A stretch of 64,000 nt of DNA. Source: Leguminivora glycinivorella. Taxonomy: Eukaryota; Arthropoda; Insecta; Lepidoptera; Tortricidae. A model generated the notes under the pieces. The model saw nothing but the letters and a program-made list of their open reading frames with translations, was not told where the DNA came from and made no database searches. This document shows positions 30,551 to 41,961 of the stretch, one piece after another. Position 1 is the first letter of the stretch. Each line of letters begins with the position of its first letter. Both the position numbers and the translations under genes were made by a program. The stretch covers positions 16,507,549 to 16,571,548 of the forward strand of contig NC_062990.1 of assembly GCF_023078275.1 (NCBI RefSeq). The letters are read 5' to 3'.

Positions 30551-32241
30551 TTGATCCCAGTAAAACTTGCTGACTATGACCTATTTACCACATAAATTAA
30601 TGATTGCAGGTAAAAAGAGTCTATAATGGATAGAGTTGATAAGTGTAATCAATTTTCTATTTTTAGTATGTAGTCACAACTTTCTACCAAACTTGGGCAT
30701 AAGTTCAGCGTGACGCTTTAACTTTGAAAACTTTCCTACTTCTAACCTATGATTAGGTATTATTTATTATCGATATTCCAATGACACTCGTCTAAACATA
30801 GTTTTATTTAAGCAATAACTAACGTAACTACTCTTTTACTTTACTTGACCTTATTTAAAAAGTTGGTTTAACATTAAACACAGTTGGTTAGCCGCGTGTG
30901 TATGATAATCTATTTCAATTTGTAATTTATATACCTATAGTAGTGTGACTAATTGAAAAACAACAAATCAAAAAATATTCAATAAAATAACTTGATTTGT
31001 TTCCTAGTTGTAGGTATACATTGATGGCAGCACCATCTCTCTCGCTGTACCGTAATCCTATAGAATATATAGGATGTAGAAGGATTTGTATAGGAAGTGC
31101 AAGCACGAATTGCTCGCCCTTAGAGTTGGTCAAAAAAGCGCCTAACCTTACATCAGAGATAACATACACTAGAGTCGTCAGGTACCACAGCGGGCGGGTG
31201 GTCTAGTGGTAATGAAGTTAGCCGCGTAAGCTGAAGACCCGGGAAGGATCGAGTATTATAGTCTATTTGGCCCATATTGTTAGCATGATATGTGTTAAAA
31301 TGTCAAATATTAATATTAGCGCCATCTAGCCGAGCGTTCCCCAAAGGTGTAACGCCATCTAGACCATCGTACCTTTTTCTCTAGGGCTTTGAGGTACGTT
31401 TTTTTTTTAGACTTTATCCGTCTATACAGAGTTACATATGCCTTTGATAAAACTAAATCCATACTGCCTATACTGTTCCAGAGTTCACGAATACAAGGTC
31501 AAGACAATGAAGTACGAAGACGAGACTAACATACAGACTAGATCGGCCCGATATGAGCAAGATGGATGCGCGTACGTGCCGGCCTTCACAATAATTATGG
31601 CGGATTTTAATAACAGCGCGCTGCTATGTGGAAAATAAGGTTTTACAGATGTTAACCGGCTTTTAACACGTTCTCTGTGGTGGATCTGCATTTGGATCCT
31701 AGACAGCTCATATGAAATTAACTGACTTACATAGGGTTAAGTATATATATTTGTTACTCAAAAACTACCTTTATTTACATGAACATATTTAAATAGGTAA
31801 TTATATAACAAACTAAACACTTAAAAGCTAGTTAATGTTTTAGATAGGCCCTTGAAGCATTGTACCAAGGATACGGTGCAAGGTACTCGCCAGCTCTTCG
31901 GTCACCAGTTACCTCAACCAGACGCTTCGCGATTTCTGTGAACAACCTGTTCGCGCTGGGTCCCCATGGACCTAGAGTGAAAATTAATACTATTTAGGCT
32001 AGTAGACAAACGTTTGGCTTTTGGAAAACTATATTTTATGATGAACCCACCTGTAACCCAATGAAGGCTAACGCCATCTAGTTAAAGAGTGTGAAACTAC
32101 AAACATAACACCTCTCCATTTATCTCAAAGATGGCGTTAAGCACCCTATAAGGCTATATTATATAATTTAACAAATTAACGACTCAATATGATTTATACA
32201 CATTTTTAATTAACTGGTAAATATATTCCTAACCAGACATT
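30551..32241. other. spacer with a tRNA-like scrap and CTCF-type motifs
   Basis: 31190-31262 has a tRNA-promoter-like stretch (GGTGGTCTAGTGGTAATG, then TTAGCCGCGTAAGCTGAAGA), with a partial match at 42348-42410; it may be a further SINE head. GCGCCATCTAG-type motifs lie at 31319, 31352 and 32071. No coding exon was recognised. Confidence 0.4.
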
Positions 32242-32426
32242 TGTTAATAAAATATTTCGCAAGTGAAGTGGGGTACAAAAGGACTAAAAGTATCATATAT
32301 GTCTTTCTCCATCCCTTCAACTATATGTATTTAAAAAATCACGCCAATTCGTCGCTCCGTTTTGCCGTGAAAGCCGGACAAACAAACAGACACACACACT
32401 TTCCCTTTTATAATATTAGTATGGAT
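32242..32426. repeat. RTE-type LINE 3' end, copy 4
   Basis: Includes TTTAAAAAATCACGCCAATT and TATAATATTAGTATGGAT. The GCCCGCGG start is degraded. Confidence 0.6.
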
Positions 32427-32468
32427 TAGCATTAATATTTATCATTTGTAATTCCAATTACATTTTAA

Positions 32469-32608
32469 CCCCCTTATTCATAAACGTTCACTAAAGTTAT
32501 CAAGCCGATAAAATTCGTTTGTCCCTTTCTATCACACCAATATGTCGGAAAGGGACAAAGGAACTTTATCGGCTTGATAACTTTAGTGAACGTTTATGAA
32601 TAAGGGGG
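32469..32608. mobile_element. piggyBac-type palindromic MITE, 140 bp
   Basis: TTAA lies at 32465-32468 and 32609-32612. The arms are about 52 bp long and nearly perfect (CCCCCTTATTCATAAACGTT, then CACTAAAGTTATCAAGCCGA). The loop is about 35 bp. The high arm identity suggests a young or conserved copy. Confidence 0.85.
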
Positions 32609-33300
32609 TTAATCTTTTAAAAATATTTATTATAACGTGTAAAAGGGCCCCTGTGGTCTATATACAGAATAAATTATTTTAATGTTGATTTTTTGATTGA
32701 GGTATCTATATCAAAATCTACTTTGCTGCCCGGAAGGTTGATTAAACAGTAGACAATTAATATTGTACTGAAAAACTGTTACAGCTATAGGTACTGGTGT
32801 TGTCTGAAATGAAAAGGGAATTAGTCCTAGTCGTGCCAACTGCATTGCTGAGTGGAGACCATTTCAGCTTCACATATTCTTTTCATCTGTTTGTATTGTT
32901 TTCTTCTTCTAGATTTTATAATTGTTTCTTTGTACCTACTTTATTTGTTATTATGTAATGCAATAATGTGTGTTGCCTGAATAAACATTATTCTATTCTA
33001 TTCTATTCTATTCTATTCTAATTATAACAAATCTTCCTCCTTGTTACACGAAATTTTTACCGACTCACATTCTATTTGTTTCATAGAACAGTAAAACCCT
33101 AAGCAGAGTACAAATCCTCTAAAAATTCGTTCAATGTATAACCTTCTAGAAAGTTTACAACTTTGCCATTTAGCTGATTGCCTCGCCCTACTTTACGACA
33201 CGAGGTGCGCAAAATAGAGTTTACAATACCAGGAAACATAAAACACAGGAAATACCTATTGACGTAGTTGAAAGATAAACTGCTGTAGGTAGGTAGGTAC
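32609..33300. other. spacer ending in a retroposon tail
   Basis: 32975-33020 shows GCCTGAATAAACATTATTCT followed by a (TTCTA)n tract, as at the 3' end of a LINE or SINE. The preceding 200 bp may be its 3' UTR. No ORF was recognised. Confidence 0.4.
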
Positions 33301-33475
33301 CCATGTAGGTAGGTTGTTATGACTTAATATACAAATACATATATACATAGAAAACATCCGTGACTCAGGAACAAATATCTGTGGTCATCGCACAAATAAA
33401 TGCCCTTACGGGGCCGAACCCGGGACCACGGCTTAGCAGGCAGGGTCACTACCCGCTAGGCCAGACCGGTCGTCA
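33301..33475 (-). mobile_element. SINE S1, 3'-incomplete
   Basis: The head (minus GACCGGTCTGGCCTAGCGGG) ends near 33473 and the body ends near 33305. The B box has lost bases (GGGGCCGAACCCGGGACC). Confidence 0.75.
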
Positions 33476-33995
33476 AAATTTGGTCGTATAAATAAGTAAT
33501 TATGTGATTCATTTTTTATATCGACTAGAAACCTTTTTAATTTATACAAAATAGGTACCATATAAAAATCTGCAATAATAAATGTGAATATATATGTATA
33601 GGTTACACTGAGAAACTTCTATTATGTACCTATGGAGCCAAATCCGAAATAGTAACGAATCATTGAAATAAACGAATTTCTTGACATCCTCATATCAAAA
33701 AGCATTTACATAAATCAATAAAAGAATCCAGCCTCAAAGGCAGCGCGCGCGCCGTTCTCCCAACCAATCACAGCGCTCGAAAGCGATAGCATGGTGTGAT
33801 TGGACCGCTCGATGACAATTGCTTGAGATGACAGCCAATCAGAGACGCAGAGGTCCGGAGTCCGGAGTAGGTAGTATCATGACTTGATATTTGTATACCA
33901 CGTTGTATTGTGATAATGGTGACATTTTTTATACTTAGTTTGAATTGCCTATTAAATTTGATAGTTCTGTTTGGTCAGGTGACAATTCACCCTTA
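33476..33995. other. spacer with a CCAAT-box cluster
   Basis: 33735-33845 is locally GC-rich and has CCAATCACAG, a reversed GTGATTGGAC and GCCAATCAGAG within about 110 bp. This could be a promoter or part of a repeat. No exon was recognised. Confidence 0.35.
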
Positions 33996-34145
33996 GGCCC
34001 GATTTAGACGGCGTGCGAACTTGCATGAGATTTTAGTTACATTGCGGGCTGTTGAGGTTACATATTACAGTTTTGCACTGCCTTCAAATACCGCAATGTA
34101 ATAATTAAAACTCGTATGCGAGTTCTCGTACCGTGTAAATGGGTC
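33996..34145. mobile_element. MITE with GGCCCGATTTAGACGG ends
   Basis: Left GGCCCGATTTAGACGGCGTG, right the diverged complement (CTCGTACCGTGTAAATGGGTC). Inner arms TTAGTTACATTGCGG and CCGCAATGTAATAATTAAAA. About 150 bp. Confidence 0.6.
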
Positions 34146-34782
34146 TTTATAAGTATTTCTGCCACGCTTTTATATAAAAAGCTGTGGCAAGTTTTCATCG
34201 GTGACAAAAAATTTAGCTTCGAACGTTTTTCCCGAATAATGACAGTTTTGTGCCGACAATTTTTAAGCATAGAATCTGTCTAAAAATCTACGTTTCACGT
34301 TACAAATGTAGATTATCACTTTAAGTTTATGTAATGAACACAAAAACGATACTTTTATTGATTTTCCATACTTAATTATAGTTACAAACCTTAAGTTAAC
34401 TTGTCTTTATGTTAACAACTGACGCTAAATTGTAGTTCTCAATTTCTGAAAATGCCCTTGAATATAAAATAAACGACACGAGTAATATCCAGGTAGTCGT
34501 AAACGAAATCCTTCACAAAACACGTATTTATAGTTTTCTAAAGATGGTATAAATACAAAATAATTCGCAATTTCAACATAAACTATAAGCAAGTAATATT
34601 TATTCGCACATAGCCGTGCGTCCTCAAAGCGTTCGTTATTTTTCCGCCCCGTTTTGCTTTTATAATGACCTCTTTTGGTCTATTTGCGATACGCGTAAGT
34701 TTGTGCCTAGTTCGCCTTTGATTAAAGATTGAACACGGATTGGGGCTGCCCCAAGCCCTGCCGCAGCTTTGCAACAGCTTTA
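34146..34782. other. no recognisable feature
   Basis: AT-rich. Nothing coding was recognised. Confidence 0.4.
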
Positions 34783-35427
34783 GGGCGCCTTTCCACTAGA
34801 GACGCGCTACGTGTATATGTTTGATATCCACCAATCATGTTCATTGTTCCACAGAGCATGACGCTAGCTGAACGGGTTCGACTAAAGTCGCCGTCAATAG
34901 AATTTGTGAACAATGTAAACAAACCTTGTAGTCAAAATGTCTTTAATTTCCATTGTAACTCATCAGACACTGGCTAAATCCATGTGTTATTTAATCTATT
35001 CATATCACATTATGATCCTCAACCTTTGAAACAATAAACTTGTTCTAGAATATTGATATTTTATATAATAGTTTTTTTTTGTAAAAAAATTGTTTAATTA
35101 AGTCATGCTTCGGCTTAAATGAACTTTTGTTATTATATAGAATTTACAGGTGTCATTAGTATAAAAAAAACTTATACCTTAAAACTAATATGTTTATGTG
35201 ACTGTTTGGTTTCTGAATAAACTAAAAAAACAATATATATATGAAAATATTTTTTAAGTAAGTAACTAACTCTTTCTTTACATATAATAATAAAATACAA
35301 TACCCAGAAAAAAAATAGTTTGTTTAAATTGTTGACAATTTCTATTGACAGCGATTTTAGGTGATTGGTGGATATCAGACGCATTCATAGCAACGTAGTG
35401 CAGCGCATCTCTGGTGGAAATGCACCC
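34783..35427. mobile_element. PIF/Harbinger-type MITE, 645 bp
   Basis: TTA flanks both sides (34780-34782 and 35428-35430). The terminal repeats start GGGCGCCTTTCCACTAGAGA and GGGTGCATTTCCACCAGAGA. Pairing continues, interrupted, for more than 100 bp through GATATCCACCAATCA. GG(G/C) ends and a 3-bp TTA target fit PIF/Harbinger. Confidence 0.75.
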
Positions 35428-35435
35428 TTAGTGTA

Positions 35436-35690
35436 AGTGTAAGGCCTGAGTGGACGCTCGGAGCGGAGCGTTTGGCGGGGCGTGTAGCGGGGTGGGCGAG
35501 CGTGCGTCCACCCTACGCAGCGTCGAGTTAGGACACTTGTGCGAGCTTCAATTGTTTGATATGCACGCCGCTTGCATGGCTTGGATGGACGTACGGACGG
35601 ACGGATGGATGAACGAATGGACGGATGGGTGGATGGGTGGACGGACGGACGTCAAACTTATAACACCCCGTCGTTTTCGCTTCGGTGGTT
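35436..35690. repeat. foldback fragment joined to a GGAC-rich repeat
   Basis: 35436-35580 (GGCCTGAGTGGACGCTCGGA, AGGACACTTGTGCGAGCTTC) matches the foldback at 37222-37379. It is followed by a (GGAC/GGAT)n tract and GTCAAACTTATAACACCCCG, the complement of a motif at 37040-37065. Two repeat families abut here as they do near 37.2 kb. Confidence 0.6.
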
Positions 35691-36200
35691 AAAAATTAGT
35701 GACGGGCAAACGTTTGTAGGTATAAGTAAGTATTAGCTACATTTTAAAATGTTAATTAATAATTAGTATCATTCATTAAGAATATAGGTATGTAAGTAGC
35801 TATTTATATTCAAAAATAAGACATTTCCTTCTTAAATCTCATTGTAACTTTCCTAATTATTCCAGTATAATTAAAATTTAAATCATTATAATTTGGTACC
35901 TACTTAATACAGTGTGTAAATTCAATAAGAGCAGCAAATCAAACCAGACTTAATATGAAAGTAATCCGTGCTATCATTAAAAAGTCCTTTATGTGCATAA
36001 GACGTGACATTAAGAGTTAAGACATCCCTCACGTCATGGAAAAAAAGAAATGTACCTACATATGTATAAAAAAACTATTTTATAGCAAAAATTCATATTC
36101 AGCAAAGCTTTTAATGTTTTATGAAGATACAGATTTTTTATGCTAACCACCGTTAGAAAATTCGCCAGTATTTTAACTTACTGTGTAGTATAATAATTAA
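35691..36200. other. no recognisable feature
   Basis: AT-rich spacer. No coding region was seen. Confidence 0.4.
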
Positions 36201-36691
36201 GACGATACAGGAGCGAAAATGCTAAAATGGAAATGGAATTTTACTTAAATATACTAATGTTATTAACTACATTTATTGAAAAAAATTGTTCATTAAGTCT
36301 AAACTCAGTTAAAAGTTATTGCGAAAAAATCATTAAAATCGAGGTTCCGCTCTCGACTGTTTCCTCCTTCAAAACTTAATAAATTGGAACGAAATTTGAG
36401 AATCTGAATAACAATAAAATAATCTGTGTCGGACCGTTCAGCTTTTTTGGCTATTTGTTAACAATTTTGAGTATCACACCTTATTAGCGCCATGATGAAA
36501 AAGGCCGTTTTCGGAAATTTTTGATTGGCTCTAGCGTCTTTCAAAATAAAAATATCAAAAAAATCAAAACGGTCCTACACAGTTAAAAATAATAATAATC
36601 TGTGTTGACAAAATCATTGCACTATTTTCAAAAACCAGGTAGGAAATAGTCGAGAGCGTTTGTATGGAGAATTGACCCCTCTTGTATCGTC
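36201..36691. mobile_element. piggyBac-type MITE, 491 bp, copy 2
   Basis: TTAA lies at 36197-36200 and 36692-36695. Ends GACGATACAGGAG and CTCTTGTATCGTC. It lies in inverse orientation to copy 1, with the same GAGGTTCCGCTCTCGACTGT and GTGTCGGACCGTTCAGC blocks. Confidence 0.85.
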
Positions 36692-37027
36692 TTAAATATG
36701 CGGTCCAAATATCCACGTGGAATTCAAACCTGAATAAAATACTTCGCAATATATCTGTTTTATTTGTTTCTAAACAAAAACCTTTGTGAGTCAAGAATCG
36801 TGAATAATAAGATACCTACATTGAATTGAATAAGGAGTTCCGTAATAAATTGTGAAGGGCGCTTGAAAGGGTTGTGCCTTGTGCCGTGTCTTCGTGTGTA
36901 CGATTAGGCTGATTCGGTATAAATCATTTGATATCTAAGGATTTAAAAGGTCTCAAAATCTGCAGAAAAAAAAATTAAATTCACTATCAACTGCTACCTT
37001 AGAATTGGTCAAAGTCACCTTGATTTT

Positions 37028-37203
37028 AACCCCCGACGCAAAAACGACGGGGTGTTATAAGTTTGACGTCTGTCTGTTTGTTTGTCCGTTTGTCTGTCTG
37101 TCTATGTATGTTTATATCTGTGGCATCGTAGGAAGTGTTCTTAGCAATCCATGTTTCATGAAAAGCGGTCCAATATGTCGGGGTTTTTTCAAAATTTTAA
37201 TTT
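37028..37203. repeat. GGGTGTTATAAGTTTGACG repeat
   Basis: CGACGGGGTGTTATAAGTTT, a T/G/C-rich run of TGTCTGTTTG type, then CATGTTTCATGAAAAGCGGT. Shares parts with 1-57 and 35600-35690. Unclassified. Confidence 0.55.
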
Positions 37204-37221
37204 TGTGGTTAGGTTATTCTA

Positions 37222-37379
37222 AGTGTAGGGCCTGAGTGCATGGCTGGAGCGGAGCGTTTGGCGAAGCGTGTAGCGGGGCGGGTCGACTCAGGACACTTGT
37301 ACGAGCTTCAATAGTTTGACATGCACGCCGCACGCCCCGCCACGCTGCATGACCAATATAAGTATGCACTCAGCCCTCA
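37222..37379. mobile_element. foldback MITE, about 158 bp
   Basis: AGTGTAGGGCCTGAGTGCAT on the left and TATGCACTCAGCCCTCAA on the right. Inner arms GGCGAAGCGTGTAGCGGGGC and GCACGCCCCGCCACGCTGCA. A partial sibling is at 35436-35580. Confidence 0.65.
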
Positions 37380-37563
37380 AGACGATACAGGAGGGGTCAA
37401 TTCTCCATAAAAACGCTCTCGAATATTTCCTTCCTGGTTTTTGAAGATAGAGCAATGATTTTTTCAACACAGATTATTATTATTTTTATCCGTGTCGAAC
37501 CGTTTTGATTTTTCTGATATTCTTATTGTTAAAGACGCTAGACCTCATCAAAAATTTTCAAAA
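37379..37563. mobile_element. piggyBac-type MITE, truncated copy 3
   Basis: Starts AAGACGATACAGGAGGGGTC (the TTAA has become TCAA). It matches the first third of copy 1 through TTCAAAACGG, then stops at unrelated DNA. Confidence 0.75.
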
Positions 37564-38271
37564 CGGATTCAAAGTATGGTGGAGTGACCTACTGGCTACA
37601 GCCAAGTTTCTTCGGTTTTTATTTAATTAGTTAAATAAAAATGAGATATTCTCCCAGAATCAGCCCCTGTGAGTCCTGTGACTGTCACTTATCCATTTTA
37701 TTATAGGTTGAGTTCTCAAGTTTTACATTTTTTATGCCTAGGTATGTTTTAAGTAGATATTGAAGTTTTGTACCTTATCAACGGTAACCGTGATATGTTG
37801 AACGTGACGTCACTTGACACGATTTCATATTAAAAAGTGCTGATTTGACTAGATGGAAAATAGCCTACCTATATGTATATAACATTCATTGAACAAAAAT
37901 TATAATATAGGTTAATACTTAAATATGTCAATGATTAAAATATTATTTATTTAATGAAATTAATCCAGGGGTAGGTACTTAAATTTACTGATAAAATTAA
38001 AGGTGGATTTCCTCATATACATAATATAAATAATAAATCGGGTTATTCCGGTGAATTATCGGAACCGGAAATCGACGTAATGAATTCCGATTACCATTGA
38101 AAGTCGATCGCTTTTCTTTATAAGCTGTTTACGAATATTAAATATTATATTAATAGTAAGGTTATATTAACTTTAAAAAGAGGTACTAAACTTGTTCTAA
38201 GAAGTCGAATTTCTTGCTAAGTGCTTTAAATTAGGACACCTCCTGATTTGATGTTACCTATATTAATAATT
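37564..38271. other. no recognisable feature
   Basis: AT-rich spacer. Nothing coding was recognised. Confidence 0.4.
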
Positions 38272-38585
38272 ATTATTATTTGAGCCTGTATACGTCCCAC
38301 TGCTGGGCACAGGCCTCCTCTAATGCATGAGAGGGCTGTCGCTGTAGTCCCCACGGTAAATATTGATATTTTATACATAAGTTCCGAAAAACTCATTGGT
38401 ATGAGCCAGGATTTGAATCTGCAACCTCCGGATTGAAAGTCGGTCGTCAGATATTTTTATTTGTTCCTGAGTTATGTATGTTTTCTTTGTACCTATACAT
38501 ATAAGTATTTGTATTTATTATAACACAAGCCTTCTTGGGCTTACCGTGGGACTCAGTCAATCTGTGTAATAATGTCTTATAATAT
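38272..38585. repeat. three abutting retroposon fragments
   Basis: 38272-38350 has GCCTGTATACGTCCCACTGC and TGGGCACAGGCCTCCTCT, a common lepidopteran LINE-end motif. 38376-38444 is the S2 SINE head in reverse (AACTCATTGGTATGAGCC). 38449-38585 is the 3' part of the variant S1 SINE (TTGTTCCTGAGTTATGTATG, then CTTCTTGGGCTTACCGTGGG). Confidence 0.65.
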
Positions 38586-38614
38586 TTATTAATTTATTAT
38601 TTGTATGTCTTTCC

Positions 38615-39335
38615 CATCACGGAACAATGGTATTCCAGACCTTTGGGAGGCGTGCGCGGGACCGAAGCCAACGCGTAGAGTCCCTTTCGACACTTTATTG
38701 AAATGTAAGGGGTACACCAAGCGGATGCTGCCCTTGCCCGTATCATGGGACACAAGCAGAGGCAACACCCGCCAGGGTGTAAGGAGTGTAAGGACTATTT
38801 GAGAGTTAATGGAATCTAAAATGAACTGGTCTATTTTGATGAAAGTGATGGACTAAATACTGGGCTATGGATAAAAAACCGAACGCCTGCCTAATAAAAC
38901 GGTATCCAATTTTGTTACCGGCAGACGGTGACTCGTCCCCACAAGATGGGCCCCCACAAAAAGCGACATCCAAGATGGCTCAAGGGCAACACCGGTGTGA
39001 GAACTCAAGGGTGTCGAGAGGTGTACACCGCTTTCTGCCCAGTGGCTGTTAAGCCACTGTACCAACTCGCATCTTATGCAAATTTTCACTTCCACCCCTG
39101 GGGCATGTAGCCCTAACGACTCCACTCTTGACGGCCAGCCAAGGCAAGCCAGAGGTATAGAGTACTGTCCCACCCACCCGCCTTACAGAACTCCCCAGGA
39201 GCACTCGGGTACGTGGGGTCGCTGTTCCCCAACAGCTCGCCACAAGCTGCCCTGCGTTGACTGATTGCACTAGTAAAACCAATGGGCGATGGGGTCGTCA
39301 CATCCCTACGCCATAATTTATTATTATTATTATAT
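38615..39335 (+). repeat. GC-rich LINE 3' region with a (TTA)n tail
   Basis: About 700 bp distinctly richer in GC than its neighbours, ending CCATAATTTATTATTATTAT. Overlapping ORFs in several frames and both strands up to 102 codons reflect base composition; no domain was recognised. The composition and simple-repeat tail suggest a 5'-truncated LINE of unknown clade. Sure of the repeat character only. Confidence 0.45.
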
Positions 39336-39371
39336 CCACTCCGCCACCACCGCTTATCCATTCATACTATC

Positions 39372-39547
39372 CATATTAATATTATAAATGGGAAAGTGTG
39401 TGTCTGTTTGTTTGTCCGTCTTTCACGGCAAAACGGAGCGACGAATTGTCGTGATTTTTTATGTGGAATTAGTTGAAGGTATGGAGAGTGACATAGGCTA
39501 CTTTTTGTCTCTTTCTAACGCGAGCGAAGCCGCGCGCAAAAGCTAGT
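39372..39547. repeat. RTE-type LINE 3' end, copy 5 (reverse)
   Basis: CCATATTAATATTATAAATG to CGAAGCCGCGCGCAAAAGCT. The complement of the other copies. Confidence 0.65.
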
Positions 39548-39629
39548 AGGTACCTAAACGTTACGGACAATGATGACATTCACTGAAATGAATGATTCAG
39601 TGAATGAATGATCATTCACTGAAATTAGA

Positions 39630-39760
39630 TTATATTGGGATATGCCACAGTTTCGTTTTCTTCTAACCCCTTATTTGCCAAGAGTGGCCCTGAAGCTTTA
39701 GTGGTTTCATGTGCTCTGCCTACCCCTTTACGGGATACAGGCGTGATTGTATGTATGTAT
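39630..39760 (-). repeat. GCCTGTATCCC repeat family, reverse copy
   Basis: TTATTTGCCAAGAGTGGCCC, TCATGTGCTCTGCCTACCCC, TTACGGGATACAGGCGTGAT. Confidence 0.6.
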
Positions 39761-40084
39761 GTGGGATATAATCGTTATAGTATTTTATTCTTAAATCAGT
39801 CTAAGTTAGATAAAATCACCCAAGTCTGACCTATAAATACGCACTGATATTTTATTTAAACAATCCCCATTCGGGTCTACATCTAGACGGCTAAATCTAA
39901 TCTAGGGCTTGCTCACTCTGGGCACGTAACGCCTATAAAAACACCGTTCGGCATATCGTATGAATTATCCTCAGAATATTAATCAGGGGCGGGTTCAGAT
40001 GCCAATACCTATCTATCTAAACGATAAGAAGGTATTAAAGATACGAGTACTTACTAGCACACACGGGAAGTAAAGCATTGATAA

Positions 40085-40525
40085 TAGTTATTTGTTATAA
40101 AAGGGGGCGAAGTTGTATTTTAACGCCGAGTGTAGAATACAAAACGAGCAAGTGAAAGGATTCTATAGTTGAACCACGAGCGAAGCGAGTGGTTCGAGAA
40201 TGGAATCCTGAACTTAGCGAGTTTTTCAATACACGAGAAGTAAAATACATTTGCACCCGAGTGTAACACAAAACTTTTCCCCTCACTATAGCGAGGAAAC
40301 TACAACGCAAAAAAATGCGTTTATCACTGCTTCCAGTAGTTCCACAGGTGGTAAATCATCTTTATTACTAGATTCACCTACTTTTATCAATTTTAAAGCA
40401 GTTAATTTGACTATATTCAAGGTCAAAATACTTTACCCACTAGTGGATAAAATGCGTTTTTACCCGCTGGTATTAAAGGATAAAACACGTGTTTCTGAGC
40501 TAGTGAGGGGAAAAAATAGTTATTC
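40085..40525. repeat. unclassified repeat family Q, copy 2
   Basis: Parallels 25310-25705 with high similarity. It has an extra internal block, ATTCTATAGTTGAACCACGA to GGTTCGAGAATGGAATCC, that is missing in copy 1. Confidence 0.7.
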
Positions 40526-40563
40526 TAATCCTAGTGGCCCGACTGCAGATGTTACTACTAATC

Positions 40564-40868
40564 GAGGATGATTTATATAGGATTTACAATCTTCATACTA
40601 AGAATCGTACCTCCATTTAGTAGCGCCATCTATTAAATACTATCGTAACTACAAACAACCAAATCATGATATTAAATTAAAGAAGCATGTCATTTGATCA
40701 TAAAAAATAAAAACACGCAAAAATATTATGGGGAAAATATGATTTTGGCCACTTGCAGGCTGCGAAACAGCGCCATCTAGTTTTAAGCCTAAAAGTCCCA
40801 TACATTTCAGGGGTACGCTTTTTTGTATAGGCTTTGTTTGTCCCGATATTATATGGTCCATGCTTCTA
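40564..40868. repeat. 310-bp repeat family T, copy 1
   Basis: TTTATATAGGATTTACAATC at the left, AGAAGCATGTCATTTG in the middle, TTGTATAGGCTTTG near the right. Contains GCGCCATCTA at 40623 and GCGCCATCTAG at 40770. Copy 2 is at 41962-42296. Confidence 0.75.
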
Positions 40869-41631
40869 ATCAAAGGTTAAAAATTACGATTATTTTTTGA
40901 AAGTCTGTCACACTTCAGCAGACAAGATTCTAATCAAAGAAAAATTCATGATGCTACTCTGGTTAAAAACGCCCATATTATTTGTCCTTAAAGCATTTTT
41001 TTATGTACTTAAAGCAAAATCTACTTTGCTGTAATGTTTTTTCTTATCATACAAACTCATGTCATCTACCTTTATGGGGCATTTTGCGTCATATCTCGTG
41101 AATCTACGTTATTAAGCAATTTCTTTTAGTTTTATTTTTGGGGGAAAATGTAATCGAATGTTAAGAAAAATAGCGAATATTACATTTTGTTATACACTTA
41201 CGTACCTACTTAATATTTTAAGGCGAAGAGGTGGCAAATAAGCGGATATATACAACGTGTTTCCGGTATCACTCAAAACCTCAGACACCCCAACTAATTT
41301 TTATTTTTTTAAACTCATCTAGAGTATTCATCTTTTAATCTGATCGTTACTTTTTTTTAATTGAATTTTTAATTTTCTGTACCGCTCTACTTGACTTTTA
41401 GCTCTACACTCAATAAAATAATTGCTAACTACCATCATAAACCATAACACTATTTATTTGTGTACGTTACTGCAACGACATAAGCTTTACCAATAGACAG
41501 CTAAGATGTCACTGTAAAACACTTTAAAGCTTTGTCACAGTAATCTTCAAATTGGACAGGTAATCGCAGTAAGCAAATTTAAACCCAATATTCAAAATGA
41601 CAAGGTTGTAATTAGGTACGAGTTCAATTTG
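40869..41631. other. no recognisable feature
   Basis: AT-rich spacer. Nothing coding was recognised. Confidence 0.35.
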
Positions 41632-41856
41632 TTATGACTTAATGATAAACATTAAGATTAAACTGACAAACAACGTCAAACTAGTAGCGGAAAAAATAAT
41701 CGTCCAAGTAACCCCAGTATTAATACCCCTAAATACTGAAAAAGGTAAACAACCTCTAGCAATGCGATATACACAATGTTCTATTACGAGTACAATTAGA
41801 ATAGGCACGTAAAAAATAACTAATAATACTAATTTAAATAAAAAGATTACCCCCAT
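41632..41856 (-). CDS. 74-codon hydrophobic small ORF, candidate only
   Basis: The ATG at 41856 starts a frame that ends at 41632. The first ~26 residues (MGVIFLFKLVLLVIFYVPIL and beyond) form one hydrophobic segment. A short polar turn follows (EHCVYRIARG), then a second hydrophobic segment near residues 48-74 (TWTIIFSATSLTLFVSLILM). That is the layout of a two-pass membrane micropeptide. No homologue was recognised, no splice or promoter evidence was seen, and AT-rich DNA gives hydrophobic ORFs by chance. It is listed because it is the only non-transposon ORF here with a coherent protein-like layout. Confidence 0.2.
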   Translation of the reverse strand: MGVIFLFKLVLLVIFYVPILIVLVIEHCVYRIARGCLPFSVFRGINTGVTWTIIFSATSLTLFVSLILMFIIKS

Positions 41857-41961
41857 CAAGATATAGCTCAATCGATTCTACTCTCGATTCTGACCAAACT
41901 GTTTTCAGGTTTTTAGTGTTAAGTGAAACACGGTGTATTGTTACAACTATACTTGTTATAG

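Noticed and set aside
38865..39361. Overlapping ORFs of 60-102 codons on both strands
   Set aside because: The GC-rich LINE 3' region lacks stops in several frames at once; none resembles a known protein.
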